A stretch of DNA of 64,000 nt from Rhodoferax sp. (GTDB taxonomy: Bacteria; Pseudomonadota; Gammaproteobacteria; Burkholderiales; Burkholderiaceae_C), in assembly GCF_030697375.1 (NCBI RefSeq), contig NZ_JAUYQD010000040.1, positions 124,001 to 188,000 of the forward strand. Reading direction: 5' to 3'. The notes beneath the pieces are model-generated. The model did no database searches, had not been told where the DNA came from, and was given only the letters and a program-made list of their open reading frames with translations. Shown here piece by piece: positions 21,278 through 29,209 of this stretch. Within the stretch, counting starts at the first letter, position 1. Each line of letters begins with the position of its first letter. The position numbers were made by a program, and so were the translations under genes.

Positions 21278-21838
21278 TCACGCCCCGCCCAGCTGACACC
21301 ATTGACCATAGGCGGGCGCGTGGCGCGGCCACTGGGCTGCGTCGTCCACCCGCAAAACGCCCTGCGCCACCAAACTCGCCGCCCGAATGACGCCTGCATG
21401 GGTGATCCAAACGGCATGCCCCCCGTGTGGGCGGCTCAAGGCAAGGGTCTCTGACCAGGCGCTGGCAACCCGCTGCAGCACCTGGTTGGCACTTTCCAGG
21501 CCGCCAAAGCAGCAGTTTCCGAAGTCGGCCGTCCAGGCCTCCACCGCTGCGGGGGGAATCTGCGCCCAAGGAACCCCCTCCCACGCACCAAAATTCATTT
21601 CTGCCAGCCGCGCATCGGTTTTGAAGACCAAATCGGGCCGTAGCCCGCATAGAACCTGCGCAAGCTGCTCACATCTTTGTAGCGGAGACACACGCACGGG
21701 AAGTGCTGGGGGCAGCACTGCAGCGAGCGATTCGGCAGCCAGCCGGGTCGCGGGCGCCTCGGCAGGCATATCCAAGGCGCCGTAACACACCCCGGACGCA
21801 ACGCAGGGCTGGGCATGGCGTGCCAACCAGAGCGTCAC
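21278..21838 (-). CDS. cobC: Histidine phosphatase, probable alpha-ribazole phosphatase
   Basis: This 186-residue protein belongs to the phosphoglycerate-mutase-like histidine phosphatases. The catalytic motif reads LARHAQP, with Ala in place of the Gly of RHG, and NFGAWEG and a late THAGVIRA are present. In the B12 pathway CobC removes the 5'-phosphate from alpha-ribazole phosphate or adenosylcobalamin phosphate. The assignment rests on context: the gene follows cobT and cobS, and its GTG start overlaps the cobS stop by four bases. Without that context it could be any small histidine phosphatase. Confidence 0.85.
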   Translation of the reverse strand: MTLWLARHAQPCVASGVCYGALDMPAEAPATRLAAESLAAVLPPALPVRVSPLQRCEQLAQVLCGLRPDLVFKTDARLAEMNFGAWEGVPWAQIPPAAVEAWTADFGNCCFGGLESANQVLQRVASAWSETLALSRPHGGHAVWITHAGVIRAASLVAQGVLRVDDAAQWPRHAPAYGQWCQLGGA

Positions 21839-22677
21839 AGCGCCAGACTCAGACCCAAATAGAACGCAATTTCACACACCTGCTGGGTCGCTCCCAGGCA
21901 GTCCCCGGTGAAACCCTGCAAGCGGTGCTTGAACCAGCGCCCCATCAGTCCAAAAGCCACCGCAGAAGCCAGCAGCGCCGCCCCCCATGCCCGCCACAAC
22001 ACCGGCGAAGCCAGAGGTTTTGCTATGAAATCAGTAGCTGCTTGCGCATATCCTACAAGGGCTAGAGCCATAAAACACCATGCAAATGCGGTGCCAAGGC
22101 TGGCCAGGCTGATTTGGTCTGCCAGCGGTTTGGACTTGGAGCCCGCAGCATCGCCCACATGGGGCAACAGCCGGATCAACAACAGTGGCCAGGTGCGCGA
22201 CACCACATGTGCCAAAAAGAGTGCGGTGCAGACCAGGGCCATACCCTGTGCACCCAGCAAGGCCAACAGCGACACCTTGGCCAGCAAAGCCAACACCACG
22301 GCAATGGCACCAAACGCCCCCACCCGCGAATCCTTCATGATGAGCAGCGCCCGCTCCCGGTCCTGGCTACCCCCCAAGCCGTCGGCCACGTCGGCCAAGC
22401 CATCTTCATGGAACGCTCCGGTCACCCATACGCTGGCACACGTGCACAACACCGCAGCCACCAGCGGCGCAAAGGGATTGTTTGGCAGGCGGGCCAAGAG
22501 CAGCGCCGTAATGAGCGCGGCGCCTCCGCCCACCAGCCAACCGATCCCAGGGAAATGCGCGGCGCTGGCACGCAGCATGGCGGGGCTGTAGCCCACCCAT
22601 GCGGCGACGCGCCCGGTCACCGGGACCCGGGTGAAAAACTGCAGTGCCAACAGGTAGTGGCGAAGGAAACGCGCCAT
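21835..22677 (-). CDS. cobS: Adenosylcobinamide-GDP ribazoletransferase (cobalamin synthase)
   Basis: This 280-residue integral membrane enzyme joins adenosylcobinamide-GDP with alpha-ribazole (phosphate), the last major step of cobalamin assembly. Seen are the N-terminal LALQFFTRVPV, the AAHFPGIGWLVG stretch and the metal-binding acidic segment FHEDGLADVADGLGGS with ERALLIMKDSRVGAFG. The ATG at 22677 follows GAGCGGG. Residues about 203-219 are encoded by copy C of the dispersed repeat element in frame, so that helix-forming stretch (VGYAQAATDFIA) is probably element-derived. The gene overlaps cobC and lies 11 bases after cobT. Confidence 0.95.
   Translation of the reverse strand: MARFLRHYLLALQFFTRVPVTGRVAAWVGYSPAMLRASAAHFPGIGWLVGGGAALITALLLARLPNNPFAPLVAAVLCTCASVWVTGAFHEDGLADVADGLGGSQDRERALLIMKDSRVGAFGAIAVVLALLAKVSLLALLGAQGMALVCTALFLAHVVSRTWPLLLIRLLPHVGDAAGSKSKPLADQISLASLGTAFAWCFMALALVGYAQAATDFIAKPLASPVLWRAWGAALLASAVAFGLMGRWFKHRLQGFTGDCLGATQQVCEIAFYLGLSLAL
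22021..22070 (+). repeat. Dispersed palindrome-plus-tail element, copy C, inside cobS
   Basis: The 50 bases run from tgctatgaaatcagtagctg through cttgcgcatatcctacaagg to gctagagcca. Head and tail match copy B and, in the head, copy E. It lies inside the cobS reading frame in antisense orientation without breaking it. This is direct evidence that the element can be tolerated in coding sequence. Confidence 0.8.
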
Positions 22678-22688
22678 CAAAAACCCGC

Positions 22689-23768
22689 TCAAACGGTGCT
22701 GGTGGCCGTTTCAGTTTTTTCCGACACACCGGCCGCTTCAAAACTGGCCATCTCCCGCAAAATAGCGCAGCCCGACATCAGAAGCGGCCAGGCCAGCGCG
22801 GCACCCGAGCCTTCGCCCAAACGCAGGCCCAAGTCCAACAGCGCCTGCACCCCCAGATGCTGCAGCATGAATTCATGGCCACGCTCGCCCGAGCGGTGTG
22901 CAAACACACAACGCTGCAGCACCAAGGGCTGCAGGGCGTGCGCCACCAGCACGGCGGAAGTGGCGATAAAACCGTCCACCACCACCACGCGGCGCTCGTG
23001 GGCCGCTTGCAGCACCGCGCCCACCATGGTGGCAATCTCAAAGCCGCCCAAAGCCGCCAATGCGTCCAGCGGCGCCGTGGCATCGGCGTGCAAGGCCAAC
23101 ACCTCGCGCAGCACAGCCGTTTTGCGCTGCACCGCAGGCGCATCCAGCCCCGTGCCGGCACCGGTGCAGACTTCGATGTCCAGCCCGGCCAGACGCGCCA
23201 ACAACATGGAGGCGGCCGAGGTGTTGCCAATGCCCATTTCACCCAACAAGAGCGCATTGCCAGGCAGGTTTTTGACGATTTCCTGGCCGTTGTTCAGCGC
23301 CTGTTGGCATTGCTGGGCGGTCATGGCCGCTTGTTTGGACGCATCGGCAGTGCCGTTGGCCACTTTGCGCACCAGGAGACCATCACGCTGTGCGCCCGCA
23401 GGCAGCCCGGCCAAAAAGTCGTGGTTGACGCCGCAATCCACCACCGTCAGGCTGATCTTGTTTTGGCGCGCCAGCACACTGACGGCTGCCCCACCGGCCA
23501 GAAAATTCTCCACCATCTGCCAACTCACATCGCTGGGGAAGGCTGAAATTCCGCGTGCGGTGAGCCCGTGGTCGCCCGCAAACACCACCATCTGGGGATC
23601 CACCAACACAGGTGACTCGCTACCCAAAATTTCCCCTACCTGCAAGGCCACGGATTCGATGCGCCCCAACGACCCCAGTGGTTTGGTTTTGTAATCAATT
23701 TTGTGCTGCAACACCTGGGTGAATGCAGGATTGCGGATGTCAACGAGGGTCGGCAAGGAAGTGTTCAT
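22689..23768 (-). CDS. cobT: Nicotinate-nucleotide--dimethylbenzimidazole phosphoribosyltransferase
   Basis: This 359-residue enzyme makes alpha-ribazole 5'-phosphate from nicotinate mononucleotide and dimethylbenzimidazole, the lower ligand step of B12 synthesis. It shows the family motifs KTKPLGSLGRIE, VVFAGDHGLTARGISAFP, GEMGIGNTSAAS and the catalytic glutamate region LRLGEGSGAALA. The ATG at 23768 is the first in frame. It leads the cobT-cobS-cobC unit. The upstream 166-base gap, shared with a divergent Crp/Fnr gene, contains a small palindrome (ATAGGCCTAT, 23793-23802) but I see no cobalamin riboswitch. Confidence 0.97.
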   Translation of the reverse strand: MNTSLPTLVDIRNPAFTQVLQHKIDYKTKPLGSLGRIESVALQVGEILGSESPVLVDPQMVVFAGDHGLTARGISAFPSDVSWQMVENFLAGGAAVSVLARQNKISLTVVDCGVNHDFLAGLPAGAQRDGLLVRKVANGTADASKQAAMTAQQCQQALNNGQEIVKNLPGNALLLGEMGIGNTSAASMLLARLAGLDIEVCTGAGTGLDAPAVQRKTAVLREVLALHADATAPLDALAALGGFEIATMVGAVLQAAHERRVVVVDGFIATSAVLVAHALQPLVLQRCVFAHRSGERGHEFMLQHLGVQALLDLGLRLGEGSGAALAWPLLMSGCAILREMASFEAAGVSEKTETATSTV

Positions 23769-23934
23769 GGTGTTGAAAAAAAGAGTGCTTGTATAGGCCT
23801 ATCTTAGCCCGCCAAATACCCGAACCAAGGTAGTTAGTTTTAGCCCATCAGGGTATTCATGGTGAGGTGTTCATTCGCTACGCTTGAGAGACCTGACCGG
23901 TTCAGGACATTTCCAAAAGACAACGGAGATCAAC

Positions 23935-24786
23935 ATGACCACGTCAACCAATTCGCAGCAGCTTTCGCCCTATTCCAGCGGCACCCTGTCTGGCTCCATG
24001 GTGCCTCACCGCTATGACACCCGCAGCTGCGACCTGGGTGCATTAACACCAGCCCTGACGAACCCCACCAGCGCACCGGAACAGGCCGGCGCGCGCTCCA
24101 AATCATTTTGGCGCGAATCCTTGGCTTTGATGGAACAGCACCTGCCGTTTGGCAGACGCAAGGTGCAAACCGAAGACCAGATTTACCAATGCGGCCAGGT
24201 CTTTGACACCTTGCACCTGATCAGCTCGGGTTTGTTCAAGATCGTGAACCTGAGCGCCGATGGGCGCGAGCAACCCGCCGGCCTGTATTTCAAGGGAGAT
24301 TGGTTGGGTTTTGACGGAATTCCCTCCGGGCGCTACGGCTGCTCCGCCATTGCACTGGACAGTGGTGAGGTGTGGTCCATCCGCTATGACACCCTGCTCC
24401 AGGTGAGCGCCAAGGAGCCACTGATCATGCGCCTGGTGCTGGCAGCTATCAGCGCGCAATTGGCGCGCAACCGCGATGCGGCCCTGTCCATGGGCACCTT
24501 GCCAGCGGACGCACGGGTGGCCGACTTTTTGCTGCAATGGGCCCATTGTCTGGCCGAGCGCGGCATGCGAACCGACCAGATCAATGTGCACATGTCCCGG
24601 GCCGACATGGGCGACTACCTGGGCTTAAGGCTGGAGTCGGTGAGCCGTGCACTGTCCAGACTGGCCCGCTGCGGCGTTATTCTGTTCAACGAAAAGGGGC
24701 GGCGTGACATCACCATCCCCAATCTTGCAGCCTTGAGTAACTTCATTCAGCACCGCGCCGACCCGGCTACCAACGACTTGCATTGA
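23935..24786 (+). CDS. Crp/Fnr-family transcriptional regulator
   Basis: This 283-residue protein has a cyclic-nucleotide-binding-like sensor domain (residues ~60-175) and a C-terminal winged helix (ADMGDYLGLRLESVSRALSRL) with the E-x-x-S-R pattern of Fnr-type recognition helices. The Cys cluster needed for an Fnr iron-sulfur centre is absent, so it is not a classical oxygen sensor by that mechanism. A ~50-residue Ser/Thr-rich N-terminal extension precedes the sensor domain. ATG 23935 follows CGGAG. It is divergent from cobT and lies upstream of hsp20 and a NarL-type regulator. The ligand is unknown. Confidence 0.9.
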   Translation: MTTSTNSQQLSPYSSGTLSGSMVPHRYDTRSCDLGALTPALTNPTSAPEQAGARSKSFWRESLALMEQHLPFGRRKVQTEDQIYQCGQVFDTLHLISSGLFKIVNLSADGREQPAGLYFKGDWLGFDGIPSGRYGCSAIALDSGEVWSIRYDTLLQVSAKEPLIMRLVLAAISAQLARNRDAALSMGTLPADARVADFLLQWAHCLAERGMRTDQINVHMSRADMGDYLGLRLESVSRALSRLARCGVILFNEKGRRDITIPNLAALSNFIQHRADPATNDLH

Positions 24787-24983
24787 TACGAGCCAAACAT
24801 GGCGTGGGTATTTGCAGCCCATTTCCAAGGCACATGGGGATGCTTCGCCACGTTGACATTTCGCAACCCTGTTCCGCCCCGAGAGACTACGCTACCGAGG
24901 GGTGGTTAAGTAAACCGTGCCAGCGCACGCTTGGAAAAGCACCCCCGATTTTTGTCATTATTTAACTTGACGAGGTACCTATC

Positions 24984-25457
24984 ATGAACAGTCTGCGTCT
25001 ATTTGAGCCGAATATTTTTGAGCCCCGTTTATTTGATGCACGTTTTTTTGACCCCACCCTCAGTGACACCTTTGACACCATGATGCGGCGCCTTTTGACG
25101 CCCATGCGAATGGGCTTGGATGCCGGCGCCATGGACATGCGCCTGGATGTCACCGAGGTGGACGGTTTCTACAAAGTCCGCGCCGACTTGCCTGGCGTCA
25201 AAAAAGAAGACATCAACATACGCATTGATGGCAACACCGTGCAAATTGACGCCGAGGCCAAACAAGAAAAAGAGGTGCAAGAGAACGAAGGCAAGGTTTT
25301 GCGCAGCGAGCGCTGGCATGGTTCCATTTCCCGCTCATTCACGCTGTCGCAAGAGGTAGACGAAGCCAGAGCAAGCGCCAAGTTTGCCGACGGCGTGCTC
25401 ACGCTGGATTTGCCGAAAAAGGCGATTGCGGCCTCTAAACGGCTTGCAATTGAATAA
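24984..25457 (+). CDS. Small heat shock protein, Hsp20 family
   Basis: This 157-residue protein is an alpha-crystallin-type holdase chaperone. The alpha-crystallin domain covers residues about 50-150 (MDMRLDVTEVDGFYKVRADLP, GVKKEDINIRIDGNTVQI) and contains the C-terminal ADGVLTLDLPK signature; the N-terminal arm is Phe-rich, as usual. The ATG at 24984 is preceded by CGAGGT. The 197-base upstream gap has a CTTGGAAAA and a CCCCCGAT string, but their spacing does not fit a heat-shock sigma factor promoter. It is followed by a NarL-type regulator gene. Confidence 0.95.
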   Translation: MNSLRLFEPNIFEPRLFDARFFDPTLSDTFDTMMRRLLTPMRMGLDAGAMDMRLDVTEVDGFYKVRADLPGVKKEDINIRIDGNTVQIDAEAKQEKEVQENEGKVLRSERWHGSISRSFTLSQEVDEARASAKFADGVLTLDLPKKAIAASKRLAIE

Positions 25458-25521
25458 ACATCAACTCCGCCGCAGAACCCGCCGGTTACCATACCACCCA
25501 TAGTTAGTACAGGGAGCGTGT

Positions 25522-26253
25522 ATGGTAAGCAACGGTCTTTCCGCTGAGGCAGCGGCGCCTGCCCGCGCGGGCGAAAACTCCGGGCTGGAGGTGCACCCCA
25601 AGAACATTCGCGTGTTGTTGGTCGATGACCACACCATGTTTCGTGAAACACTGCGATTGATGTTGGACAACGAGTCCGACATCGACGTCGTCGGCGAGTT
25701 GGGGGATGGCGCCCAGATTCAAGAAACCGTTGCGCGCTTGATGCCAGACGTCATTGTGATGGACGTCAACATGCCCAACGTCAATGGCATCCAGGCTACC
25801 AGCAGCCTGCTGAACCGTTTTCCGCAGGTGCGGGTGGTGGCTTTGTCGGGCTACGGCCACAGACAGTTCGTGATGGAGATGCTGGACGCCGGTGCCACCG
25901 CTTACGTGGTCAAGTCGTCTGCCAGCAAACAACTGGTGCATGCCATCTGCAGTGCCGCACAGGGACGTATCTACCTCTGCCCCGAGGCTGCGAGTACCTT
26001 GGTTGAAGTCAGCCGCCGAGGCAGTGCGACCACCCTTGGCGACCATGGCAAGCAAAAACGACTGGGTCGCCGAGAGACCGAAGTATTGCGCCTCTTGGCG
26101 CAAGGAAAAAGCTCACCCCAAATTGGTGAAGCCCTGCATATTTCTCCGAGCACCGTGGATGTGCACCGCCGCAACATCATGAACAAACTCGAACTGCGCA
26201 CGGTGGCGGAGCTGACCAAATACGCCATCCGCTCCGGCCTCACCGACATGTAA
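25522..26253 (+). CDS. NarL/LuxR-type response regulator
   Basis: This 243-residue protein has an N-terminal receiver (residues ~30-150) with the acidic pair in LLVDDHTMFRE, the phospho-acceptor Asp in VIVMDVNMPN and the conserved Lys (VVKSSAS), then a LuxR-type helix-turn-helix (LGRRETEVLRLLAQGKSSPQIGEALHISPSTVDVHRRNIM). It starts with ATG after AGGGAGCG. No kinase gene is adjacent; the nearest is far away. It precedes the exosortase-associated ligase by about 110 bases in the same direction and could control it, which is speculation. Confidence 0.93.
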   Translation: MVSNGLSAEAAAPARAGENSGLEVHPKNIRVLLVDDHTMFRETLRLMLDNESDIDVVGELGDGAQIQETVARLMPDVIVMDVNMPNVNGIQATSSLLNRFPQVRVVALSGYGHRQFVMEMLDAGATAYVVKSSASKQLVHAICSAAQGRIYLCPEAASTLVEVSRRGSATTLGDHGKQKRLGRRETEVLRLLAQGKSSPQIGEALHISPSTVDVHRRNIMNKLELRTVAELTKYAIRSGLTDM

Positions 26254-26361
26254 GTCAGCAGGCATTTGGCTCCGCCTTAGAGATTCCTCAACACTGCGAC
26301 CCACAGGCCATGTGATATTTCACCCGTCATCCCCTTGGGGACCCACGCTTGGAATTCTTTG

Positions 26362-27978
26362 ATGCTTGAACCCTCTTTGCTGCCGGACCTGCTGGCCATC
26401 ACGGCCCAGCGTAGCCCACAGTCCATTGCGCTGACCTATGGCGCTTTGTCAATGAACTATGGCGACCTGCATGCCCAAGCCATCCAATTTGCCTCCGGTA
26501 TGCTGGGCCTGGGAATTGCCCGCGGCGAGCGCATCGCCATTTATCTGGAAAAGCGGTTTGAAACCGTCATCGCCAGTCTGGGCGCCACGGCGGCCGGTGG
26601 CGTTTTTGTGCCGGTGAACCCGCTGCTCAAGCCGGACCAGTTGGCCTTTATTTTGCGTGACTGCAATGTCCGTGTGCTGGTGACATCGCCCGAGCGTCTG
26701 GCCCTGGTCCAAGAGGTGCTCCCCCTCTGCCCTGACCTGCGCCAGGTGGTGCTCACTGCGCCCTGCGCAGGCCCCTGGCAGCCAAACACGCGGATGGCGG
26801 GCTCCCTGGGTGTCTGCCTCTGGAGCGATTTGGCGCAAAGCCCCTCCCAGCCCGCACACCGGGTGATTGATGTGGACATGGCCGCCATTCTTTACACCTC
26901 GGGCAGCACCGGCACACCCAAGGGGGTTGTGCTCTCGCACCGCAATATGGTGGCGGGGGCCAAGAGTGTGGCGTCCTACCTGGAAAACGGGCCCCAGGAC
27001 ACCTTGCTGGCGGTGCTGCCTTTGTCCTTTGACGCAGGATTCAGCCAGCTCACCACGGCTTTCTCAGCCGGTGCGCGGGTGGTCTTGCTCAATTACCTGA
27101 TGCCACGTGAGGTGCTGAAGACGATGGCGCATGAAGGCGTGACCGGTTTGACGGCGGTGCCGCCCCTGTACATGCAGTTGGCGCAGCTGGAATGGCCCCC
27201 AGCCATCAACAACACGCTGCGCTACTTCGCCAATACCGGCGGCCGCATGCCGCGCGACACCCTGACCACCTTGCGCCAACGGGTGCCCCAAGCCAAACCC
27301 TTCCTGATGTACGGACTGACGGAGGCCTTTCGCTCCACCTACTTGCCGCCCGAGGAGGTGGACCATCGGCCTGACTCAATCGGCAAAGCGATTCCCAATG
27401 CCGAGATTTTGGTACTGCGCGAAGACGGCTCGGCCTGCGGCCCAGACGAGCCGGGGGAACTGGTGCACCGCGGTGCCCTGGTCGGCATGGGTTACTGGAA
27501 CGATGCCGAAAGAACCGCCGAACGCTACAAACCCCTGGCGCTCGGGACCCCCGGCAGGGCCAGCGGGCTGCCCTTGCAGGAATACGCGGTTTTTTCCGGC
27601 GACACGGTGCGTATGGATGCGCAGGGCTATCTGTATTTCATAGGCCGCAGCGATGAAATGATGAAAACATCCGGCTACCGGGTGAGCCCGACCGAAGTGG
27701 AAGAGATTGTGTACGCCACAGGGCTGGTCGGCGAGTGTGTGGCCTTTGGCGTGGACCATCCCACCCTGGGCCATGCTATACATGTGATAGCTACCCACGC
27801 ACAGGATACGGGGGCTATCGGCATAGATGACCTGATAAATGCGTGCCGGGTACGGATGCCAACCTACATGGTGCCGGCCAGCATCGAGATGGTTGCCGCG
27901 CCGCTGCCACGCAACCCCAACGGAAAGATCGACCGCAAGCTGCTGTCCACCCAGTGGAAGGAACGCCATGCAGCCTGA
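26362..27978 (+). CDS. Acyl-CoA ligase (AMP-forming), exosortase A system-associated
   Basis: This 538-residue ANL-superfamily enzyme activates a carboxylate as an acyl-adenylate. The P-loop-like motif ILYTSGSTGTPKGVVLSH, the adenine region (MYGLTEAFRST), the hinge (GRSDEMMKTSGYRV) and the C-terminal catalytic Lys (NPNGKIDRKLL) are all present. It resembles the ligase known to travel with exosortase A loci (family TIGR03098 as I remember it). Start is ATG 26362 with GGAA upstream. Its end overlaps the decarboxylase start by 11 bases, so they are one operon. Residues about 471-488 overlie a diverged copy of the dispersed repeat. The true substrate is unknown; an amino acid or acyl group for the ACP at 49208 is a guess. 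Confidence 0.9.
   Translation: MLEPSLLPDLLAITAQRSPQSIALTYGALSMNYGDLHAQAIQFASGMLGLGIARGERIAIYLEKRFETVIASLGATAAGGVFVPVNPLLKPDQLAFILRDCNVRVLVTSPERLALVQEVLPLCPDLRQVVLTAPCAGPWQPNTRMAGSLGVCLWSDLAQSPSQPAHRVIDVDMAAILYTSGSTGTPKGVVLSHRNMVAGAKSVASYLENGPQDTLLAVLPLSFDAGFSQLTTAFSAGARVVLLNYLMPREVLKTMAHEGVTGLTAVPPLYMQLAQLEWPPAINNTLRYFANTGGRMPRDTLTTLRQRVPQAKPFLMYGLTEAFRSTYLPPEEVDHRPDSIGKAIPNAEILVLREDGSACGPDEPGELVHRGALVGMGYWNDAERTAERYKPLALGTPGRASGLPLQEYAVFSGDTVRMDAQGYLYFIGRSDEMMKTSGYRVSPTEVEEIVYATGLVGECVAFGVDHPTLGHAIHVIATHAQDTGAIGIDDLINACRVRMPTYMVPASIEMVAAPLPRNPNGKIDRKLLSTQWKERHAA
27774..27823 (+). repeat. Diverged dispersed element, copy D, inside the acyl ligase gene
   Basis: This 50-base stretch aligns without gaps to copy C at 30 of 50 positions, including tgctat, tagct, cgca, tac and gggcta at the matching places. 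It lies in frame within the ligase coding region. The match is weaker than for the other copies, so identity as the same element is probable but not sure. Confidence 0.5.
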
Positions 27979-29209
27979 GCGTGCGCAGGCCGTTCACGCG
28001 CCGATGCCGCAGTTTCCGGTGCACGGCGGGGAATTGGTGGTCGGCAACGAACGCCTGTCCTTGCTGGCCGCCCGCGTCGGCCACACCCCTTTTTACGCCT
28101 ACGACCGCGCCCTGCTGCGCGCCCGGGTGGCGGCACTGCGCGGCGTGTTGCCCCCCGGCGTCCAACTGCACTACGCCATGAAAGCCAACCCACTGCCAGC
28201 GCTGGTGGGGCTGATGGTGCGCCTGGTGGACGGCATCGACGTGGCGTCCGCCGGGGAATTGAAGGTGGCGCTGGATGCGGGCGCCAACCCCGCCGAGGTG
28301 AGCTTCGCCGGACCGGGCAAGCGGGATACCGAATTGCGGCAGGCGGTGGCCTCCCGTGTGTTGGTCAATATCGAGTCCTTTCGCGAGGTCACGGCACTGG
28401 ACGCCATTTCCAATGCGCTGGGGCTGCCCGCCCGCGTGGCGGTGCGTGTCAACCCCGACTTTGAACTCAAAGGTTCGGGCATGAAAATGGGTGGTGGCCC
28501 CAAGCAATTTGGTGTGGATGTGGAACTTGTGCCCGCCTTGCTGGCCCACATCGGCCACGCGGGCCTCGCCTTCGAAGGGTTTCATCTGTTTGCCGGCTCG
28601 CAGAATTTGCGTGCGGAATCGATTTGCGAGGCGCAGCAGAAGTCCTACGCGCTGGCCGTGCGCCTGGCGCAGGACGCACCACGCCCCGTGCGTTTTCTGA
28701 ATTTGGGCGGCGGTTTTGGCATCCCCTACTTTCCCGGTGAACAAAGGCTGGATCTGGCACCGATTGGCGACAACCTGGCCCAACTCGCCCAGCAGGCCCA
28801 GGTGGAGCTGCCCGAAGCGGCTCTGGTCATTGAACTGGGCCGTTACCTGGTGGGCGAAGCCGGTGTGTACGTGGCGCGCATTGTGGACCGCAAAACCTCA
28901 CGCGGGCAGGTGTACCTGGTCACGGATGGCGGTTTGCACCAGCACTTGGCGGCATCGGGAAATTTTGGGCAGGTGGTTCGCAAGAACTACCCTGTCACGA
29001 TTGGCAACCGGGTGGACTCACCGAATACGGAGATTGCCTCGGTGGTGGGCCCCCTGTGCACGCCCTTGGACCTGCTGGCCGACCGCATGACTTTGCCAGT
29101 GGCGCAGATTGGCGACTTGGCGGTCGTCTTTCAATCGGGGGCCTACGGCGCCAGCGCCAGCCCCCAAGGCTTTTTGGGGCACCCGGCATGTGTTGAGGTA
29201 CTGGTTTAG
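27968..29209 (+). CDS. PLP-dependent decarboxylase, exosortase A system-associated
   Basis: This 413-residue protein is a fold-type III decarboxylase of the ornithine/diaminopimelate family. It has the PLP lysine in LHYAMKANP, the glycine-rich phosphate site GGGFGIPY and the C-terminal C-x3-D motif (GPLCTPLD) that contributes the second active-site residues. It matches the decarboxylase of exosortase A loci (TIGR03099 from memory). ATG 27968 lies inside the end of the ligase gene and the 3' end overlaps the next gene by 20 bases, so the three are tightly coupled. Substrate specificity loops cannot be judged. The likely role is to make an amine for the same pathway as the ligase. Confidence 0.9.
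   Translation: MQPERAQAVHAPMPQFPVHGGELVVGNERLSLLAARVGHTPFYAYDRALLRARVAALRGVLPPGVQLHYAMKANPLPALVGLMVRLVDGIDVASAGELKVALDAGANPAEVSFAGPGKRDTELRQAVASRVLVNIESFREVTALDAISNALGLPARVAVRVNPDFELKGSGMKMGGGPKQFGVDVELVPALLAHIGHAGLAFEGFHLFAGSQNLRAESICEAQQKSYALAVRLAQDAPRPVRFLNLGGGFGIPYFPGEQRLDLAPIGDNLAQLAQQAQVELPEAALVIELGRYLVGEAGVYVARIVDRKTSRGQVYLVTDGGLHQHLAASGNFGQVVRKNYPVTIGNRVDSPNTEIASVVGPLCTPLDLLADRMTLPVAQIGDLAVVFQSGAYGASASPQGFLGHPACVEVLV

Noticed and set aside
23769..23934. Cobalamin riboswitch upstream of cobT
   Set aside because: The gap is only 166 bases, shared with a divergent gene, and no B12-box-like string was found.
24930..24960. Possible heat-shock sigma factor promoter before hsp20
   Set aside because: CTTGGAA and CCCCCGAT are about nine bases apart, too close for a -35/-10 pair.
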